DNA of 64,000 nt, taken from assembly GCF_044904705.1 (NCBI RefSeq), contig NZ_JADIKL010000001.1:536007-600006 (forward strand). Direction: 5' to 3'. Source of the stretch: Rhodanobacter_A agri. GTDB taxonomy: Bacteria; Pseudomonadota; Gammaproteobacteria; Xanthomonadales; Rhodanobacteraceae. The notes below the pieces were generated by a model. It made no database searches. It had not been told where the DNA came from and was given only the letters and a program-made list of their open reading frames with translations. The position numbers and the translations under genes were made by a program. This document shows, piece after piece, positions 51,207 through 59,340 of the stretch (position 1 is its first letter; the number at the start of each line of letters is the position of its first letter).

Positions 51207-51833
51207 TTACTTCGAGTAAAGTTCGACGATCAGGGCTTCGTTGATGTCGGACGGCAGATCGCCGCGATCCGGCAACGCCTTGAACGTACCTTCGAACTTC
51301 TTGCTGTCGACCTCGACCCAACCCGGACGCAGGTCCATGGTGTCGAACACGGTCGCCGCTTCCTGCACGCGCAGCTGGCTGCGGGCGCGCTCGGTCAGCG
51401 CAATCGCGTCGCCCGGCTTGACCTGGTAGGAAGGAATGTTCACCTTCTTGCCATTGACCAGGATCGCCTTGTGAGCGACCAGCTGGCGGGCCTGGGCGCG
51501 GGTGACCGCGAAGCCCATGCGGTAGACGACATTGTCCAGGCGGCTTTCGAGCAGGCGCAGCAGGTTCTCGCCGGTGTTGCCCTTGAGGGTCGACGCCTTC
51601 GAGTAGTAGTTGCTGAACTGACGCTCGAGCACGCCGTAGATACGCTTGACCTTCTGCTTCTCGCGCAGCTGGACGGCGTAGTCGGACATGCGCATGCGCT
51701 TGTTGGCGCCATGCTGGCCGGGCTTGTTCTCCAGCTTGCACTTGGAGTCGATCGCGCGGGCCGGGCTCTTCAGGCTGAGATCAGCGCCTTCGCGGCGGGC
51801 GAGCTTGCAGGTAGCTCCACGATAACGGGCCAT
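51207..51833 (-). CDS. rpsD: 30S ribosomal protein S4
   Basis: 208 aa, starting MARYRGATCKLARREGADL. The S4 RNA-binding domain spans about 98-160 (LESRLDNVVYRMGFAVTRAQ). One of the first proteins in 30S assembly and, in E. coli, the translational repressor of this operon. The N-terminal zinc cysteines of the C+ form are not all present, so it is the zinc-free form. Confidence 0.97.
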   Translation of the reverse strand: MARYRGATCKLARREGADLSLKSPARAIDSKCKLENKPGQHGANKRMRMSDYAVQLREKQKVKRIYGVLERQFSNYYSKASTLKGNTGENLLRLLESRLDNVVYRMGFAVTRAQARQLVAHKAILVNGKKVNIPSYQVKPGDAIALTERARSQLRVQEAATVFDTMDLRPGWVEVDSKKFEGTFKALPDRGDLPSDINEALIVELYSK

Positions 51834-51845
51834 GGTGACTACTCC

Positions 51846-52232
51846 TTAGACTCGACGCTTCTTGGGGGGACGGCAGCCGTTATGCGGGATCGGCGTGACG
51901 TCGATGATGTTGAGCACCTTGTAACCCAAGGCGTTCAGCGAACGCACGGCCGACTCGCGACCCGGGCCCGGGCCCTTGATGCGCACTTCCACGGTCTTCA
52001 CGCCGTAATCGCCGGCGGCACGGCCAGCCTTTTCGGCGGCGACCTGGGCGGCGAACGGGGTCGACTTGCGCGAACCGCGGAAACCCGCGCCGCCGGCAGT
52101 CGCCCACGACAGGGCATTGCCCTGGCGATCGGTGATGGTGACGATGGTGTTGTTGAAGGAGGCCTGCACGTGGGCCACGGCATCCGTGACAACGCGCTTG
52201 ATCTTCTTCTTGGTCTTGACAGGCTTGGCCAT
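51846..52232 (-). CDS. rpsK: 30S ribosomal protein S11
   Basis: 128 aa. Family signatures AHVQASFNNTIVTITDRQGN and GRESAVRSLNALGYKVLNII, ending NGCRPPKKRRV. Part of the 30S platform near the mRNA exit. It lies 12 bp after rpsM. Confidence 0.97.
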   Translation of the reverse strand: MAKPVKTKKKIKRVVTDAVAHVQASFNNTIVTITDRQGNALSWATAGGAGFRGSRKSTPFAAQVAAEKAGRAAGDYGVKTVEVRIKGPGPGRESAVRSLNALGYKVLNIIDVTPIPHNGCRPPKKRRV

Positions 52233-52244
52233 ATTCTCGATCCG

Positions 52245-52601
52245 TTACTTCTTGATGGCGCGACGCGGACCCTTGCGGGTGCGTGCGTTGGTACGCGTGC
52301 GCTGACCGCGCACCGGCAGACCGCGACGATGGCGCAGACCGCGATAGCAGCCCAGGTCCATCAGACGCTTGATCGCCATGCCCACTTCGCGGCGCAGATC
52401 GCCTTCCACGACATACTTGGCGATTTCTGCACGAAGCTTTTCCACTTCGCCTTCACTCAGCGACTTGATCTGGGTGGTGGGAACCACGCCAGCATCCACG
52501 CAGACCTTCTTGGCCCGGCTGCGGCCGATGCCGTAAATGCTCTGCAGGCCAACCCAGACATGCTTCTGGACCGGCAAATTGACACCCGCGATGCGCGCCA
52601 T
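52245..52601 (-). CDS. rpsM: 30S ribosomal protein S13
   Basis: 118 aa, starting MARIAGVNLPVQKHVWVGLQ, with the helix-two-turn-helix IYGIGRSRAK and the basic tail RGQRTRTNARTRKGPRRAIK. Located in the 30S head and contacts the 50S. First gene after secY: the 137-bp gap upstream contains no rpmJ and a weak candidate promoter with -10 TAGAAT at 52644-52649. Confidence 0.97.
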   Translation of the reverse strand: MARIAGVNLPVQKHVWVGLQSIYGIGRSRAKKVCVDAGVVPTTQIKSLSEGEVEKLRAEIAKYVVEGDLRREVGMAIKRLMDLGCYRGLRHRRGLPVRGQRTRTNARTRKGPRRAIKK

Positions 52602-52738
52602 GATGTACTTTCTCCGATGCGTTTCGTGCGCGGTAAACGCGCAATTCTATCTTGAATCAACTTGTCAGGAAAGCCCTGCGGCGCCCAACGCCGCCCGGCC
52701 CTCCGGGTTTTCGACCCCTCTCCCGCGCCCAGCAGCCA

Positions 52739-54061
52739 CTAGTTGCGACGGAGATTGGCCTTCTTAAGCAAACTTTCGTACTGGTGACTGACCAGGTGCG
52801 CCTGCACCTGCGCCGTGAAATCCATCACCACGACCACCACGATCAGCAGCGAGGTACCGCCGAAATAGAACGGCACGTGCCAGAACTTCTGCATGAACGA
52901 CGGCACCAGGCAGACCAGCACCAGGTACAGCGCGCCGACGCCGGTCAAGCGGGTCATCACGCCGTCGATGTAGCCGGCGGTGGCGCGACCCGGACGGATG
53001 CCCGGAATCAACGCGCCGGAGCGCTTGAGGTTGTCCGCCGTCTCCTCCGCGTTGAACACGATCGCGGTGTAGAAGAACGCGAAACCAATCACCAGCACCG
53101 AGTAGACGATGGCCCACAGCGGCTCACCCGGATTCAGCGCCTGGCTCAGATCCTGCAGCCAGCGCGCCTGATGGCCGGCACCGAACCAGCTCACCGCGGT
53201 CGCCGGGAACATCAGCAGGCTGGACGCGAAGATCGGCGGGATCACACCCGACATGTTGATCTTCAGCGGCAGGTTCGAGCTCTGGTTCTGGTAGGCACGC
53301 TGACCACCGGAACGCCGTGCATAGTTCACTGTGATCCGTCGCTGCGCACGTTCCATGAACACGCAGAACGCAGTGACACCGAGCACGACCGCGAACACGA
53401 TCAGCAGCATCAGCACCGACAGTTCGCCGTTGCTGGACATGCCCAAGGTATGTACCACCGCGCCGGGCAGGCCAGCCACGATGCCGGCGAAGATCAGCAG
53501 CGAGATACCGTTGCCGATGCCGCGCTCGGTCATCTGCTCGCCCAGCCACATCAGGAACATGGTGCCAGCGGTCAGACCCACCACCGAGGCCAGCACGAAG
53601 CCGAAGCCCGGGGTGTACACCACCGGCGCGCCGCCCGTAGCGACCTGCTTCTGCAGCGCCACCGCGATGCCGAAGGACTGGAACAGCGCCAGACCCACGG
53701 TGCCGATGCGCGTGTACATCGTCATCCGGCGCTTGCCGGACTCGCCTTCCTTGCGCAGCGCCTGCAGGCTCGGGATCACCGAACCCATCATCTGGATCAC
53801 GATGGACGCCGAGATGTACGGCACCACGCCCAGCGCGAACACCGAGAAGCGCGCCAACGCACCGCCCGAGAACATGTTGAACATGTCCATCAGGCCGTTG
53901 CCGTTGACCAGGTTGGTCATTGCATCGGGGTTCACGCCCGGCACGGGAATGAACGAGCCGAGGCGGAACACCAGCAGCGCACCGATCACGAAGAAGATGC
54001 GCTGCCGCAGTTCGGTCAGTTTGCCGAACTTGCCGAGTGCGTTGCCTTTGGCCTGGGCCAC
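52739..54061 (-). CDS. secY: Protein translocase subunit SecY
   Basis: 440 aa from GTG 54061. The frame is open to an ATG at 54109, but that lies inside rplO; the GTG has GGAG 8 nt upstream and gives the normal SecY N-terminus. Ten membrane segments form the Sec channel. Landmarks: FRLGSFIPVPGVNPD, ERGIGNGISLLIFAGIVAG and IPGIRPGRATAGYID. Gap to rplO is only 4 bp. Confidence 0.97.
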   Translation of the reverse strand: MAQAKGNALGKFGKLTELRQRIFFVIGALLVFRLGSFIPVPGVNPDAMTNLVNGNGLMDMFNMFSGGALARFSVFALGVVPYISASIVIQMMGSVIPSLQALRKEGESGKRRMTMYTRIGTVGLALFQSFGIAVALQKQVATGGAPVVYTPGFGFVLASVVGLTAGTMFLMWLGEQMTERGIGNGISLLIFAGIVAGLPGAVVHTLGMSSNGELSVLMLLIVFAVVLGVTAFCVFMERAQRRITVNYARRSGGQRAYQNQSSNLPLKINMSGVIPPIFASSLLMFPATAVSWFGAGHQARWLQDLSQALNPGEPLWAIVYSVLVIGFAFFYTAIVFNAEETADNLKRSGALIPGIRPGRATAGYIDGVMTRLTGVGALYLVLVCLVPSFMQKFWHVPFYFGGTSLLIVVVVVMDFTAQVQAHLVSHQYESLLKKANLRRN

Positions 54062-54065
54062 GCGA

Positions 54066-54497
54066 TTACTCCACGCTGCCGCCGGCCGCCTCGATGGCAG
54101 CCTTGGCACCAGCCGTGGCCAGCAGGCCCGACAGCTTCACCGCACGACCGATCTCGCCCTTCAGCACGACCTTGACCTTCTTCGCACGGCTGTCGATCAG
54201 GCCAGCCTGATGCAGCACGATGGCGTCGATCACGTCGGCCTTGAGGTTGGCCAGCTGGTACAGGAACACCTGCTGGCTCTCGGCCTTCAGCTTGGAGCGG
54301 AAGCCGACCTTGGGCAAACGGCGCTGCAGCGGCATCTGGCCGCCTTCGAAACCGTACTTGTGGGTGCCGCCGGCGCGGGCGTGCTGACCCTTGTGACCGC
54401 GGCCGGCCGTCTTGCCGAGGCCCGAACCGATGCCGCGACCCACGCGCAGGCGCGTCTTGCGCGAACCGGCGGCGGGCTTGATGTCGTTGAGACGCAT
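54066..54497 (-). CDS. rplO: 50S ribosomal protein L15
   Basis: 143 aa. Gly/Arg-rich N-terminus (GSRKTRLRVGRGIGSGLGKT, GRGHKGQHARAGG) and a C-terminal globular part with KVVLKGEIGRAVKLSGL. Late 50S assembly protein. The secY ribosome binding site is embedded in its last codons. Confidence 0.97.
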   Translation of the reverse strand: MRLNDIKPAAGSRKTRLRVGRGIGSGLGKTAGRGHKGQHARAGGTHKYGFEGGQMPLQRRLPKVGFRSKLKAESQQVFLYQLANLKADVIDAIVLHQAGLIDSRAKKVKVVLKGEIGRAVKLSGLLATAGAKAAIEAAGGSVE

Positions 54498-54502
54498 GAT
54501 GA

Positions 54503-54700
54503 TTACTCCTCGACCCGGACCAGGTAGTAGACCGTGTTGATCAGGCCACGCACCTGCGGGCTGTCCTTCAGCTCACGGACGTCGTTGGTCTTGTTCAGGC
54601 CCAGCGCCTTGACGCTGAGACGATGCCGCGCCTGCACACCGCGCAGGCCCTTCACCAGGCGCACGCGCACGGTGCCGGCGGTTTCGTTCTGCTTAGCCAT
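54503..54700 (-). CDS. rpmD: 50S ribosomal protein L30
   Basis: 65 aa from ATG 54700 (MAKQNETAGTVRVRLVKGLR). Core GVQARHRLSVKALGLNKTND. The start lies inside the end of rpsE (8-bp overlap), so the two are translationally coupled. Confidence 0.96.
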   Translation of the reverse strand: MAKQNETAGTVRVRLVKGLRGVQARHRLSVKALGLNKTNDVRELKDSPQVRGLINTVYYLVRVEE

Positions 54701-55202
54701 TGCCCAGCACCTCTTCCACGGTCTTGCCACGCTTGGCGGCGATCTGCTTCGGCGAGGCGACTGCCTGCAGGCCCTTGATGGTGGCGCGCACCAGGTTGAT
54801 CGGGTTGCGCGAACCGACGGCCTTGGCCAGCACGTTCTTCACGCCGACCACTTCCAGCACGGCGCGCATGGCACCGCCGGCGATCACGCCGGTACCTTCG
54901 GAGGCCGGCTGCATGTAGACGCGGGCCGCACCGTGGTTGGCCTTGATGGCATACCACAGGGTGCCGTTGTTCAGGTCGATGTTCACCATGTTGCGACGGG
55001 CGCGCTCCATGGCCTTGGAGATGGCGACCGGCACTTCACGCGCCTTGCCATAGCCGAAGCCGACCTTGCCCTCGCCGTCGCCGACCACGGTCAGCGCGGT
55101 GAAACTCATCTGGCGGCCACCCTTGACGGTCTTGGCCACGCGGTTGACGGCAATCAGCTTCTCGAGCAGGCCGTCCGAATTTTCGCGATCGTTGGAAGAC
55201 AT
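54693..55202 (-). CDS. rpsE: 30S ribosomal protein S5
   Basis: 169 aa. The dsRBD-like N-terminal domain has GRQMSFTALTVVGDGEGKVG and FGYGKAREVPVAISKAMERA; the C-terminal domain contains ASEGTGVIAGGAMRAVLEV and NPINLVRATIKGLQ. Contributes to decoding accuracy and mRNA helicase activity. The 109-bp gap upstream holds a strong hairpin. Confidence 0.97.
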   Translation of the reverse strand: MSSNDRENSDGLLEKLIAVNRVAKTVKGGRQMSFTALTVVGDGEGKVGFGYGKAREVPVAISKAMERARRNMVNIDLNNGTLWYAIKANHGAARVYMQPASEGTGVIAGGAMRAVLEVVGVKNVLAKAVGSRNPINLVRATIKGLQAVASPKQIAAKRGKTVEEVLGNG

Positions 55203-55281
55203 ATCTCTGTTCCGTGTGCCCGGACCATCCGGGACTTTTGCTTGCGGCTGGGCCGCTTGTTGTTGTGTGTTGCTGATGGAG

Positions 55282-55306
55282 GGCGGGATTCCGGGAATCC
55301 CGCCCC
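55282..55306. other. Strong hairpin between rplR and rpsE
   Basis: Perfect 11-bp stem GGGCGGGATTC/GAATCCCGCCC with a CGG loop, 6 bp after the rplR stop. On the minus strand it is followed by an A/C-rich stretch, not T, so it is not a classical terminator. An RNA processing or stability role within the operon is possible. Confidence 0.65.
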
Positions 55307-55311
55307 GATCT

Positions 55312-55665
55312 TCAGAACTTCAGGCCGGCCTCGCGTGCCGCATCGGCCAGCGCCTTGATGCGGCCGTGGAAGCGGAAGCCGGAGCGATCGAACGCCACCG
55401 ACTCCACGCCGGCGGCCAGCGCACGCTCGGCGACAGCCTTGCCCACCGCGGCAGCGGCGGTCAGATTCTTGGTGCCCTTCAGGCCCTCGGCCACCGACTT
55501 CTGCACGGTGGAGGCAGCTGCCACCACGTTCTGGCCGTCGGCGGCGAACACCTGGGCGTAGAGGTGCTGGCCGGTGCGATGCACCGACAGGCGCGCCACG
55601 CCAAGCTTGCGGATGTGCGAGCGCGTGGACTTGGCACGGCGCAGGCGGGATTCGTTCTTGTTCAT
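55312..55665 (-). CDS. rplR: 50S ribosomal protein L18
   Basis: 117 aa. Basic N-terminus (MNKNESRLRRAKSTRSHIRK) and 5S rRNA-binding core RLSVHRTGQHLYAQVF, ending FHGRIKALADAAREAGLKF, the L18 signature. 48 bp after rplF. Confidence 0.97.
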   Translation of the reverse strand: MNKNESRLRRAKSTRSHIRKLGVARLSVHRTGQHLYAQVFAADGQNVVAAASTVQKSVAEGLKGTKNLTAAAAVGKAVAERALAAGVESVAFDRSGFRFHGRIKALADAAREAGLKF

Positions 55666-55713
55666 CTGTCTGTTCCTCGAAAGCGGATCGGCTTGTATGA
55701 GCGGTTAACTCAC

Positions 55714-56241
55714 TTACGCCTTCTTGGCTTCCTTCAAGGTGATCTTCTCGCCGGCATAGCGCACGCCCTTGCCCTTGTAGGGCTCCGGAGCACGGAAGGC
55801 GCGGATCTTCGCGGCCACCTGGCCTACCGCCTGCTTGTCGGCACCCTTGATCAGGATTTCCGTCTGCGTGGGGGTTTCCAGGGTGATACCGGCCGGGGCC
55901 TCGAACACCACCGGGTGCGAGAAGCCCAGGCTCAGGTTCAGCGCCTTGCCGGCCATCGATGCGCGGTAACCCACGCCGACCAGCTCCAGCTTGCGCTCGT
56001 AACCCTCGGACACGCCCTTGACCATGTTGGCCAGCAGCGCGCGCGCGGTGCCGCCGAACTTGTCGTCGGCGCCCTCGGCCAGCTCGATGTTGACGGCATC
56101 GCCGTCGATCTTGAGCGACACGCCGGGCAGCGCATGGATGGACAGCGTGCCCTTCGGGCCCTTCACGGAAACGCCGTCGGCCGCAGCCTTCAGCTCCACG
56201 CCCTTCGGCAGGTTGATCGTCTTCTTGGCAACACGTGACAT
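55714..56241 (-). CDS. rplF: 50S ribosomal protein L6
   Basis: 175 aa from ATG 56241 (MSRVAKKTINLPKGVELKAA). Two repeated beta-alpha domains; the C-terminal signature is EPYKGKGVRYAGEKITLKEA. Located near the factor-binding site. 10 bp after rpsH. Confidence 0.97.
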   Translation of the reverse strand: MSRVAKKTINLPKGVELKAAADGVSVKGPKGTLSIHALPGVSLKIDGDAVNIELAEGADDKFGGTARALLANMVKGVSEGYERKLELVGVGYRASMAGKALNLSLGFSHPVVFEAPAGITLETPTQTEILIKGADKQAVGQVAAKIRAFRAPEPYKGKGVRYAGEKITLKEAKKA

Positions 56242-56251
56242 CGTCGGCTCC

Positions 56252-56647
56252 TTAGGCGACCTGGCCGATGACTTCGCCGCCCAGGCCCTTGGCACGGGCT
56301 TGCGCGTCGGTCAGCAGACCGGCGGACGTCGAGATGATCGAGATGCCCAGACCGCCGAGCACCTTCGGCAGTTCGTCCTTGCCGCGGTAGATGCGCAGAC
56401 CGGAGCGGCTGACGCGGGAAATGGACTCGATGGCCGGACGGCCCTCGAAATACTTCAGCTTGATCTCGAGCTGCGGCTTGCCCTCCTCCTGGGAGGTCTG
56501 CACGTCGAGAATATAGCCTTCGTTCTTGAGAAGGCCGGCGATCGCCACCTTCAGCTTCGACGACGGCATGCGTACCGTCGGCTTGCCCATCAGCTGGGCG
56601 TTGCGGACACGCGTGAACATGTCGGCGATGGGATCAGTCATGCTCAT
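56252..56647 (-). CDS. rpsH: 30S ribosomal protein S8
   Basis: 131 aa, start MSMTDPIADMFTRVRNAQ. C-terminal motif GLGISIISTSAGLLTDAQAR. Binds 16S rRNA helix 21 and in E. coli represses the spc operon. Ribosome site GAAGGA precedes the ATG. It follows a 220-bp gap with a predicted promoter of its own. Confidence 0.97.
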   Translation of the reverse strand: MSMTDPIADMFTRVRNAQLMGKPTVRMPSSKLKVAIAGLLKNEGYILDVQTSQEEGKPQLEIKLKYFEGRPAIESISRVSRSGLRIYRGKDELPKVLGGLGISIISTSAGLLTDAQARAKGLGGEVIGQVA

Positions 56648-56744
56648 GAAAACATCCTTCAGAGTGCACCGATATCCGATAAAACCGGAAATCTTCTAGA
56701 TTGTAGTGCTGACAAAGCGCCAGCCTGCGTTGCGCAGACCGACG

Positions 56745-56773
56745 ACTATAGCAGCTTTTTCCGGCTTTGCGAA
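56745..56773 (-). promoter_or_regulatory. Predicted internal promoter upstream of rpsH
   Basis: Minus strand: -35 TTCGCA (56768-56773), exactly 17-bp spacer, -10 TATAGT (56745-56750). It lies in the 220-bp gap rpsN-rpsH, which is normally 10-30 bp. It could drive rpsH to secY independently of the S10 promoter. Start predicted near 56738, leader about 90 nt. Confidence 0.6.
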
Positions 56774-56867
56774 CATCGGCGCGGGGATTGCGCCAACGAC
56801 GGCAGCCATCGGGGCCTGCCGCCGCATCAGGCCGGGCGAACTCGTCCGCCCTGCCCCAGTTTGGGTC

Positions 56868-57173
56868 TTACCAGCTGGCCTTGCGCAGGCCGGGCACGTC
56901 GCCACGCATGGTGGCTTCGCGCAGCTTGTTGCGACCGAGGTTGAACTTGGCGTACACGGCGCGCGGACGGCCGGTCAGCGCGCAACGGGTGCGCTGGCGG
57001 GCCGGGCTGGCGTCGCGCGGCAGCTTCTGCAGCTTGGTCTGCGCTTCCATCTTCTCCTCGTAGGAGGCGGTGGTGCTCAGCACGATCGCCTTCAGTTCGG
57101 CGCGCTTGGCGGCGTACTTCTTGACGAGCTTGGTCCGCTTGATGTCGCGGTTGACCATCGAGGTCTTTGCCAT
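56868..57173 (-). CDS. rpsN: 30S ribosomal protein S14 (zinc-free form)
   Basis: 101 aa from ATG 57173 (MAKTSMVNRDIKRTKLVKKY). C-terminal half RCALTGRPRAVYAKFNLGRN and LREATMRGDVPGLRKASW. The long form without the CxxC-CxxC zinc motif of the 61-aa form. 19 bp after rplE. Confidence 0.97.
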   Translation of the reverse strand: MAKTSMVNRDIKRTKLVKKYAAKRAELKAIVLSTTASYEEKMEAQTKLQKLPRDASPARQRTRCALTGRPRAVYAKFNLGRNKLREATMRGDVPGLRKASW

Positions 57174-57192
57174 GGGATATCTCTCGCGTCTA

Positions 57193-57732
57193 TCAGTTGC
57201 GGAACGGGAAGCTGAAGGCTTCCAGCAGCGCCTTGGCCTCGGCATCGGTCTTCGCGGTGGTGGTGATGGCGATGTCCATACCGCGCATCGCGTCGACCGC
57301 GTCGAAGTCGATTTCCGGGAAGATGATCTGTTCCTTGATGCCGAAGTTGAAGTTGCCACGGCCGTCGAAGGCGCGACCCGACACGCCGCGGAAATCGCGG
57401 ACGCGGGGCAGCGAGATGTTGATCAGGCGGTCGAGGAACTCGAACATCTGGGCGCGGCGCAGGGTCACCTTGCAACCGATCGGCCAGCCGTCGCGGATCT
57501 TGAACGAGGCCACGGATACGCGCGCCTTGGTCGTGATCGGCTTCTGGCCCGAGATCTTCGCCATGTCGGCCACGGCGTTCTCGAGGATCTTCTTGTTGCC
57601 CGCGGCTTCGCCCACGCCCATGTTCAGCGTGATCTTGGTGATGCGGGGAACCTGCATCACGTTCTGGTAGCCGAACTTCTCGGTGAGCTTCGGCACTACC
57701 TGCTCTTTGTAAAACGTCTCAAGGCGCGTCAT
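57193..57732 (-). CDS. rplE: 50S ribosomal protein L5
   Basis: 179 aa. Motifs VPRITKITLNMGVGEA, KARVSVASFKIRDGWPIGCK and GNFNFGIKEQIIFPEI. Binds 5S rRNA and contacts the P-site tRNA. 11 bp after rplX. Confidence 0.97.
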   Translation of the reverse strand: MTRLETFYKEQVVPKLTEKFGYQNVMQVPRITKITLNMGVGEAAGNKKILENAVADMAKISGQKPITTKARVSVASFKIRDGWPIGCKVTLRRAQMFEFLDRLINISLPRVRDFRGVSGRAFDGRGNFNFGIKEQIIFPEIDFDAVDAMRGMDIAITTTAKTDAEAKALLEAFSFPFRN

Positions 57733-57743
57733 GTCATTAATCC

Positions 57744-58058
57744 TTACGCGTCCACGACCTCGCCATTCGAACGGAACACGCGGACCTTGCGCCCATCTGC
57801 GAGCGTCTTGGTGCCAACGCGTTCACCCTTGTTCGTGGCGGGGTTGAACAGCTGCACATTGGAGAGATGGATCGGGGCCTCACGCTCGACGATGCCGCCG
57901 GCCTGGTTGGCCTGCGGATTCGGCTTGGTGTGGCGCTTGACCAGGTTCACGTTGGAGACGTAAACGCGGTCTTCCGCGACGCGCAGCACTTCGCCGCGCT
58001 GACCCTTGTTCTTGCCGGCGATCACGAGGACCTGATCGCCTTTGCGGATACGGTTCAT
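57744..58058 (-). CDS. rplX: 50S ribosomal protein L24
   Basis: 104 aa. KOW motif KGDQVLVIAGKNKGQRGEVL at the N-terminus, followed by VNLVKRHTKPNPQANQAGGI. Assembly initiator protein of the 50S. 14 bp after rplN. Confidence 0.97.
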   Translation of the reverse strand: MNRIRKGDQVLVIAGKNKGQRGEVLRVAEDRVYVSNVNLVKRHTKPNPQANQAGGIVEREAPIHLSNVQLFNPATNKGERVGTKTLADGRKVRVFRSNGEVVDA

Positions 58059-58072
58059 GTTCAGGACTCCGC

Positions 58073-58441
58073 TCAGAGCACTTCGGGCGCGAGCGAGACG
58101 ATCTTCATGAACTTCTCGCTGCGCAGCTCGCGGGTGACCGGCCCGAAAATACGGGTGCCGATCGGCTCGAGCTTGTTGTTGAGGAGCACCGCTGCATTGC
58201 CGTCGAAACGGATCAGCGAGCCATCGGGACGGCGCACACCCTTGGCGGTACGCACCACCACGGCATTGTACACCTCGCCCTTCTTCACCTTGCCGCGCGG
58301 AATGGCATCCTTCACGGTGACCTTGATCACGTCACCGATCGCGGCGTAACGACGCTTGGAGCCGCCGAGCACCTTGATGCACATCAGTTCCTTGGCACCG
58401 CTGTTGTCCGCTGCGGAAAGCGTGCTTTGCATCTGGATCAT
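58073..58441 (-). CDS. rplN: 50S ribosomal protein L14
   Basis: 122 aa, starting MIQMQSTLSAADNSGAKELM. Central motif DGSLIRFDGNAAVLLNNKLE and C-terminal RIFGPVTRELRSEKFMKIVS. Forms an intersubunit bridge. 14 bp after rpsQ. Confidence 0.97.
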   Translation of the reverse strand: MIQMQSTLSAADNSGAKELMCIKVLGGSKRRYAAIGDVIKVTVKDAIPRGKVKKGEVYNAVVVRTAKGVRRPDGSLIRFDGNAAVLLNNKLEPIGTRIFGPVTRELRSEKFMKIVSLAPEVL

Positions 58442-58455
58442 GTCTGCACCCTCCC

Positions 58456-58716
58456 TTAGACGTTAGCGCGGGTGACGATTTCGACCACGCGGTGATGCTT
58501 GGTCTTGGACAGCGGACGGCATTCGGCGATGCGCACGAGGTCACCCTCGTTCGCGCCGAGGTCGTCCTGCGCGTGCAGCTTGGTCGACCGGCGCACGATC
58601 TTGCCCAGCAGGCCGTGCTGCACCTGGCGCTCGATCAGGACGGTGACCGTCTTGTCCATCTTGTTGCTGATGACGCGACCTTCGAGGGTACGCGCCTGCT
58701 TCTGGTTGTCGCTCAT
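58456..58716 (-). CDS. rpsQ: 30S ribosomal protein S17
   Basis: 86 aa. OB-fold with RTLEGRVISNKMDKTVTVLI and the signature GDLVRIAECRPLSKTKHHRV. Early-binding 30S protein. 12 bp after rpmC. Confidence 0.97.
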   Translation of the reverse strand: MSDNQKQARTLEGRVISNKMDKTVTVLIERQVQHGLLGKIVRRSTKLHAQDDLGANEGDLVRIAECRPLSKTKHHRVVEIVTRANV

Positions 58717-58728
58717 ATCGGCGGTCCC

Positions 58729-58914
58729 TTACTTCTTGCCGCCGAGCACGAACTTCGTGCGGGCGATGTCGCGCCTGACGCGGCGCAGCTGATGCGGCTG
58801 ATTGAGCTGGCCGGCACCCTTCTGCATGCGCAGGTTGAACTGTTCCTTGCGCAGGTCCAGCAGGTGCTGATTGAGCTCTTCGGCCGACTTGGTGGTCAGA
58901 TCTTTGATGGCCAT
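58729..58914 (-). CDS. rpmC: 50S ribosomal protein L29
   Basis: 61 aa, two long helices: MAIKDLTTKSAEELNQHLLD and QHQLRRVRRDIARTKFVL-like C-terminus (PHQLRRVRRDIARTK). Lies at the exit tunnel and helps bind trigger factor and SRP. Starts 1 bp after the rplP stop. Confidence 0.96.
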   Translation of the reverse strand: MAIKDLTTKSAEELNQHLLDLRKEQFNLRMQKGAGQLNQPHQLRRVRRDIARTKFVLGGKK

Positions 58915-58915
58915 A

Positions 58916-59329
58916 TCACATCACCGCCCGGGTCACGAACTGGGTCTGCACCGAGAGCTTGGCGGCGGCCAGGCGGAACGCCTCGCGTGCCGACACCTCG
59001 TCAATGCCCTCGATTTCATAAAGCATGCGACCGGGCTGGATCGGGGCGACCCAGAACTCCACGCCGCCCTTGCCGGCGCCCATACGCACTTCGATCGGCT
59101 TCTTGGTGATCGGCTTGTCCGGGAACACGCGGATCCACAGCTTGCCGCCACGCTTCACGAAGCGGGTGATGCAACGGCGGCCAGCCTCGATCTGACGCGC
59201 GGTCAGCGCGCCGTGGGTGGTCGCCTTCAGGCCGAATTCGCCGAAGCTGACGAGGTTGGCGCATTGCGCCAGACCGTCGTTACGGCCCTTGAACTGCTTG
59301 CGGTATTTGGTTCGCTTGGGTTGCAACAT
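58916..59329 (-). CDS. rplP: 50S ribosomal protein L16
   Basis: 137 aa, start MLQPKRTKYRKQFKGRNDGL. Motifs TARQIEAGRRCITRFVKRGG, RVFPDKPITKKPIEVRMGAG and KGGVEFWVAPIQPGRML. Positions the A-site tRNA. 11 bp after rpsC. Confidence 0.97.
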   Translation of the reverse strand: MLQPKRTKYRKQFKGRNDGLAQCANLVSFGEFGLKATTHGALTARQIEAGRRCITRFVKRGGKLWIRVFPDKPITKKPIEVRMGAGKGGVEFWVAPIQPGRMLYEIEGIDEVSAREAFRLAAAKLSVQTQFVTRAVM

Positions 59330-59340
59330 GGCAACTCTCC

